DNA from: Luscinia megarhynchos
Lineage: Eukaryota > Chordata > Aves > Passeriformes > Turdidae
DNA length: 64,000 nucleotides
Assembly: GCA_034336665.1 (NCBI GenBank)
Contig: JAPFBE010000013.1
Location: 16,471,056-16,535,055 of the forward strand
Reading direction: 5' to 3'
The notes under the pieces were generated by a model. It ran no database searches and was not told where the DNA came from. It saw only the letters and a list, made by a program, of their open reading frames with translations. This document shows positions 26,397 through 64,000 of this stretch, in pieces. The first letter of the stretch is position 1. Every line of letters starts with the position of its first letter. The position numbers were made by a program, and so were the translations under genes.

Positions 26397-27624
26397 TTTA
26401 GACACAAGAGCTCCTTATCAAAGACCCTTGTTTCCCTAGAAACAGTGACCAGCATTAACCTTTCTAAAAGTAGCCCCTGCAAGAGACAAATGTCTTTGGT
26501 TGTCCCTGTTAGAAATTTAATCTAGGGAAAATGTGCTGCAGTTTCTGTTGTATATGAAGAGAAAGCAAATAAACTCCAGAAAAGCAGGATTAATGTGCAG
26601 TATCCATTCACATCAGGCTAGCAAAGGAAATAAATTGATTATGTTTGAATCTGTTAGCTGTGTCCCTTTCTAAGCAACACAAGTGCTGAAATTGCTCTAG
26701 AACTAGCTATGGAAACAGTTGTTTGCAACCCCAAAAAAGAAAAGGGAGGCGTGGGAGCAAGATTGTAGTGTTCATGCAGGACTGAAGAAAGCTGAATATT
26801 TGCAGAACAGAAAAGATGTAAGTGATAACAGGGTATTTGTAAGAAGATGGCTTCTTATAAGCAATGTAGGTGGTAAATGGGAATATTGTGTTTAGAAGTA
26901 AAGCTTCTGGCTATGTGAGAGAGGGGCAAGAGGGAGAGAGTAGCAGCATTTTATATCCTCATGGCTTGAAATAATCATATTCTCAGTCTTTGCAGCAGAT
27001 TAATAATGTCCATAAATCCTGATGATGCTTGTGATTTACCTTATTTCAAATTATGTGATTGAGAGCATCTTCTTGAGTTTACACAACCACTCAATGTTCA
27101 CCTCAGCAGCCAAAATTACCACTTCATTTTTCCTTTTTGCCAGATATAAAGCAAAAAGGTGGTGATTTAGATCTGCCTCTGACACATCTGTGCTGCAGGG
27201 CACCAAACACCTCTAAAGCAGCAGGCTAGGCAGCAGTTCTGGTGTGAGTGTGACAGCCAGTCAAACTCTAGAATGTGACACAAGCTGCTTGTGCTCAGCT
27301 CCAGTGCAGGTTCCTGTCACAGCTGAATCCAGACCAGGATGGAAAGCTTCATCCCTACCTCTTACCCCTTCCTCTGCTCCCTAGCAGAGCATTTTCTTCT
27401 CCAGTCTGCCAGGAGGTGAGCATGTCTGTAGCACAGTAGTGATTCTCAGTCTCTTGGTTGCATTCCCCAAATGCTAAAAATACCAAGTTGCTAAAGTGCT
27501 CAAATCCTCAGAGCTGCCACATCAGTCTCCTGTCTTTGAGCCTATCACTTCCAGAAATTCCTATTTCTTACAAACCAGCTTTGTCTGTACAACCTGTCCC
27601 TGTCCAGTCATCAGCATAACAGCT

Positions 27625-27634
27625 TTAAAAATAG
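27625..27634 (-). promoter_or_regulatory. MEF2-type site 3
   Basis: TTAAAAATAG, identical to site 2, about 1.1 kb upstream of the candidate TATA box. Confidence 0.35.
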
Positions 27635-28398
27635 CAGACTCACTATGCAGACATTTTCCTTCTTGCCTGGTCACAGACCAAGCCACTTGTTCCCGTGGGT
27701 ATCTAGGAATTCAATGAAGTTGTGGATAAGCTCCCTCCTTGCTTCTTTGGAATTGAGTTTTGTAGAGCATAAATATGTTGTCTTCCCTTGTGGCCAGCAT
27801 GCATTATCCACAGTATTTATTTTCCTTTCTGCTTTTATATTCAGCTTATGGTAGAACCAAAGGAAACCTATATATCTACCTGTGCTGGTAAAAACAAATC
27901 AATCTGGCAGTGTCAGTTGTTTTGTTATTTATGGGTTGCAATGAAATGAGACCTGAGTTAGTCATGGTGCTTTTTTCACAGGAAAAATGAGTTTACAATA
28001 AAAAGGCCAGACATTGCCTAAATTGAGACTCATAAATTAGTTTCCTGAAGCAAAGGACTCACTAAAATTGATGCTTATTTTGTTCTTTACCTGTGATTCA
28101 CTTTACAGGCAGAGTAAATACATTCTTAGATTTCTTCCCTGTCTTGCTTTTTTCATAAACTGGGGAGCTCATGTGTATTAAAACCTGAGCCTATATTCTT
28201 GGCTTTAAAACTCCTGGGGGCCAAGAAGGGATTTAAAACCCTTGGCTGGGATGTGAGAACCCACATCCTAGCCTTGTTGCTTGAAGGGAATTTGGCTCAC
28301 ATAACCACATTCCCTTAATAATCACTCATTCCTGGTGCAAAAAGCTTTGATTTTTCATACTCCAGAGGAGTTGTCTGAATAGAATGGTCTTAATTTAA

Positions 28399-28423
28399 AC
28401 ACACACACACACACACACACACA
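28399..28423 (+). repeat. (AC)n microsatellite
   Basis: Twelve uninterrupted AC units, then AGAGACAC. It lies about 340 bases upstream of the candidate MYH15 TATA box and is a likely length-variable site. Confidence 0.95.
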
Positions 28424-28584
28424 GAGACACATGCAAGTCCATGGTAATTAAGTTCTGCAGCCCTTGGAAAAGCAATACTTGCCCTAGTGACAACACAGAG
28501 CAGGAAAGGCTTCTTCCATGAAGTCATGGAGCAGGAATGGTGTGGCTAGGGGTGGCCAGGACAGAGAGTGCCACTCCCCAGTGA

Positions 28585-28785
28585 CATTCCTGCCCCCCTT
28601 CGTCAGGGCACAGCCACACGTGTCCCCTCCTCGGGAATTGTCTCCTCAGCTGGGATCCAGGGACAAATATAGGCATGGGGGGAAACTGCTGATGCCTTTT
28701 CACAGTTATCAGCAGTGACCTTGAGATAGGGGCATATAAAGTCTGGACCAGGCAGAGCTGTGACACTTTCTGTGTGCTCTCTGGG
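28585..28785 (+). promoter_or_regulatory. MYH15: candidate MYH15 core promoter and non-coding first exon
   Basis: A TATA box (CATATAAAG; TATAAA 28735-28740) is followed 45 bases later by a consensus splice donor (GTGAGT at 28786). This implies a short 5'-UTR exon of about 20 nt starting near 28765. Upstream within 150 bases lie MCAT CATTCCT (28585-28591), CACGTG (28617-28622), E-box CAGCTG (28647-28652), a CArG-like CAAATATAGG with one mismatch (28664-28673) and two GATA motifs (28706-28711 reversed, 28725-28728). This mix is typical of striated-muscle genes, and sarcomeric MYH genes usually have non-coding first exons. Assignment to MYH15 is inferred from position (2.9 kb upstream of the ATG, same strand). 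Confidence 0.5.
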
Positions 28786-31636
28786 GTGAGTACCAACCTC
28801 TCTCACTTTTAAGTGTGGGTGCTGTGCTCTAACACTGTGCTGTGGGTTTGATATGATTAAGGTTTTCATGTGGCTTAAAGTTTTAGCAGCACTATCAGTA
28901 AACATCTAGCCTGTGGCAGTCACTTTAGGATGCTTCTTGAGTGGTAAAATAGCAAATACATGTTTCTTCTCTAACATCAGTGCATTCATTTAACCAGCTG
29001 GAATAACCACTTAGGGAAGTGTCAGGTCCCTTGTAATTATGCATCTGACTGAAATGGTTAGCCAGTGCCTGCAAGTCATCTTTTTGCCTTCTCTATCATC
29101 ATCAGAGATGATGGCTTATGCAATTTGCAATTTTAAGCAGCTTGTTGGTCGGGGGCATTCTTTAATGCAGCCTGAGTTGCAGCCCTTGGAGCATTACTGG
29201 GCTCCCTTTGCAGGCCAGGTGTTGCATTATCCCTGCCTGCCCTCAGTGCTACAGCCACTTCCAACAGCTCCAGTAAAGACAGACAAGGTCCCTTTTTTCC
29301 AAGTCTGGATGCACAGTTGAACTGTTGGTCTTGGACGTGCCACTTCACTTTGTGTAACAACAATATTAGCATTTCTGATGGAGTTGGAGATGCAATCAGC
29401 ATTCCAGGGAGCAGGCATTTTCAAGGATCACACACAGCTGATGTACAACAGCTGGCTCTTTTTGTTGTTAGCTACAGCAGGGAACACCTTTAGCTTTAGC
29501 CTTGTCTTTCCTGACTATTCTGCATTTTAAAAATAATCTTGTATCCGTAAAGAACAGAATTTCCCACCTCTTGTATCTGCTGATGGATTTGCCTCACTGA
29601 GCTCTCTGCACCCCAAGGTTGTGCTGCCTGGGCTCCAGCCTCTGCCCTAGCTCCAAACCCCCAGGCTGCTGAAGGAAAAGGGATTCTCTCCCAGCCACTA
29701 GGATGCTGCTTTACACCATAACACACTCGCTGTAGCAGTCCACCCTGAACATGAGGGGGGAAAAGGAAGAGATAAGGAGGTGATAGCTGAGGAACTGCCC
29801 CTAGGAGGTCTGCAAATAGAGCCAGGCTGCACAAAATGGATTCAGAGCACTTCAGTGTTTTCTAGGGCTTGTGGGAACCTGCCCTGGGTCCTAGAGATTA
29901 ACCCTGGAGTGGCCCCTCTGGCATTAGCACGTTTAATGTGAAATGATACTTTTGTCCTCTAACTATTCTGTTAAATGTCTGAACTGATGAAATTTCATTG
30001 CTCCACTAGAGCTGAGACACACAGAGGGAGAGAAAGGCTCTGCCATGGAGTTGTGTCTCCAGCTGGGAATTTTGGTCAGTTCAGATGATGTTAAAATAAT
30101 TAGCAATACTGGTGCTTATGTAGGTGCTTAAACTTTAAAAAGATTGAGGTTTAAAAAAATTACTTTAAAATCTAGAAAAAATGAAGGCTAGTTCTGAGAA
30201 AGAAATTTTTCCTCTACAGCAACAAGGCAGAAGGTATCAAGCTTTTACTGCAGCAGTGGGAGAGAGCTGGATGTAATGCTTTGGCAACTCTGCTGTCTTA
30301 GGGCTTTACATTCCCTAGGAGGAACATGTTGGGAAAAAAGCTGCCTTGGTTGATGAGGAGTTTTTATCTCTACCAGGATTTTGTTAGAAATAAACTGAAT
30401 TAAAATTTGAAAGACTACAGTGTCTGTCTTGCTAGGGGTCTTGAAAATTTATCCAGCTGCCCTGGATATTGCAGAGTGAATACAATAAGGGAAGAGATTA
30501 ACCTGAGGGTCACTTATACAGCTTTAAATAGTAGTCAAATGGAGTCCTGACTTTAAAAAAAACCCCAAACCTGAAATTCTAAAATTGTGTGTGTACAGCT
30601 TGTAGCAGTGGAACTTCTTTTAGACAATCTCTGGACAACATGCTGAATAGTTTATGTGTGTGTAATTATTTATGTCTGTGTCTGTAAAAAAAATCCAAAA
30701 ACAAAATTAAAAACCCCAGCATATCTGTTTGATCATTTTAGAGAGTACAAAACAAATTAATTACTTGGCAGTACAAAAGCATCAAATTAGTCTCACTGAG
30801 ACCCATGTCCCCTGCCCTCTCTTTCATGAAAAAAAGACTCCTAAACATGGTGCTCTTGTCGTTTGAGAAAACAAATGTAGGAACTAAGCTGGACTGATAA
30901 ACTCAAAGCAATCTGAACACATGTGAAGCTCCTGCACCAGCTCTGCAGAGCCAAGTGCCCTCAGCCGTGCCCTGCTGCAGGGGGATGCCCAGAACGGTGA
31001 ATTCAGAGGGAGCAGCTCCTGGGAAGCTGCACCAGCACAGGACCATGTTAGTCCTGTTTGTGCTGGCATGCCAGTTCCTGAATCAGAGAAGAGCAGGGAG
31101 CAGAGCTGTTTCCAGCCCCGGTGCTGACTGTCTGCAGTGGGAGCGTGGGCATTCATCCCTGCAGCAGAGAAGTCTCACTCCTTGTTTCCCAGAAAACACC
31201 CGCCTGGGATGTGCTTGAATCAGCTGAGTGGCACAGCCCCAGGGAGACCTGCAGGACAGCATACCTTGGCTCCAGGCAAGTTTGAAAGCAGCCAGAAGAG
31301 GCCCCTGCTACGTGGCTTTTAAAATCACAGATTCAAGTGGTCCCTCCTGCTCTTGAGCACCATTTGTGCCACAAAAGAAGAGACAAAATCCTCCTGTGGA
31401 GATAACCACGACCAATTTGATGCCTAGAGCCCTTCAAGATCTGTCTGACTTTCAACAAACTGAGCCAAGGAAGGGTTTAACTAAAAGTGCAATATAGACC
31501 CAAATCTGTGTTAGGCATTTGTGTTTAGCATTAATCACGCCATTGTTCTGCCATGTTGTGCTGAGCATTTCATATTGCCTGATACTGTTCACAAAATAGA
31601 CAACTGTTTTGTTTTATTCCCCTCTTTCTTTGGTAG
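28786..31636 (+). other. proposed 5'-UTR intron of MYH15
   Basis: Donor GTGAGT at 28786. The acceptor is a strong pyrimidine tract (TTTTATTCCCCTCTTTCTTT) followed by GGTAG ending at 31636. Between them is moderately GC-rich DNA with no recognised exon, repeat or RNA. A further 5'-UTR exon could be hidden here. Confidence 0.4.
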
Positions 31637-31690
31637 ACTGGGTGCCTTTCTTTTTCCCGTGTGAGCTGTGCCACTTGAACCCTTGCCAAG

Positions 31691-63845
<32,155 letters not shown>

Positions 63846-64000
63846 GTAAGCTTCATCCATGTCCTGCAGCCACATCAGCAGATGGCTGGAGGGATGCAGC
63901 AGCAGTGTGGGAAAGTGGTTTATCTCATGCTGAGATGAGTCTTCCAGTGTCATTTGAGACACTGATGCTGCCAGTGAATGTTTTGGACACAGAGACTGGT

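Larger units (their letters stand above)
22401..28398. other. intergenic MYH15 5' flank
   Basis: No coding exon or named transposon recognised. It holds the TA/TG tract, one perfect CArG box and three MEF2-type sites listed separately. Its last kilobase carries another CATTCCT motif (28327-28333). Confidence 0.4.

Noticed and set aside
28399..28423. (AC)n as a functional promoter element
   Set aside because: Common microsatellite; its position near the promoter alone is not evidence of function.
8478..31636. A hidden HHLA2-like or other gene between CIP2A and MYH15
   Set aside because: No immunoglobulin-type exons or other conserved blocks seen. In human, as I recall, HHLA2 lies on the far side of MYH15.

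Overview
The window is vertebrate nuclear DNA: long GT-AG introns, short phase-matched exons, CR1-type LINE 3' ends and retroviral solo LTRs. CR1 tails together with the LTR families point to a bird, most likely a passerine (inference). No prokaryotic, CRISPR, rRNA or tRNA feature was seen.

Region 1 (1-about 10.2 kb): the 3' part of CIP2A (KIAA1524, cancerous inhibitor of PP2A), plus strand. Eight exons encode its C-terminal coiled coil, with the stop at 8475-8477 and an AU-rich 3' UTR carrying several AATAAA signals. The 5' exons lie off the left edge.

Region 2 (about 10.2-31.6 kb): intergenic. It holds one probable LTR with TATA box and poly(A) signal (about 14.0-14.35 kb), two CR1 fragments, microsatellites, and, at its right end, a candidate muscle promoter. 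That candidate has a TATA box at 28735 and a splice donor at 28786. MCAT, E-box, CArG-like and GATA motifs lie just upstream, and three identical MEF2-type sites and a perfect CArG box lie 1-5 kb upstream. No protein-coding gene was recognised here.

Region 3 (31.69-64 kb): MYH15, the sarcomeric myosin heavy chain known in birds as the ventricular myosin heavy chain (VMHC1), plus strand. I placed 32 coding exons with GT-AG junctions that keep one open frame for 4,522 nt (about 1,507 codons). They cover the SH3-like domain, the motor (P-loop, switch I, switch II, loop 1, loop 2, SH2/SH1 cysteines), the converter, the two light-chain sites, all of S2 and the start of LMM. The gene runs off the right edge about 430 codons short of the usual length. 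Most exon sizes equal those of other sarcomeric MYH genes as I remember them (144, 157, 28, 93, 64, 99, 104, 139, 119, 150, 171, 88, 118, 124, 137, 256, 243, 177, 146, 91, 390, 127, 119, 197). The exceptions are two extra introns, one apparent exon fusion (350 nt) and an 18-nt micro-exon in loop 1. Two solo LTRs of one family (introns 4 and 28) and a minus-strand LTR with a tRNA-Lys-type primer-binding site (intron 27) have entered the gene without breaking the frame.

CIP2A followed by MYH15 in the same orientation matches the order I recall for human 3q13, which supports both names. No new biological system was found. The points most worth checking are the promoter, the micro-exon, the exon-structure differences and the retroviral insertions.
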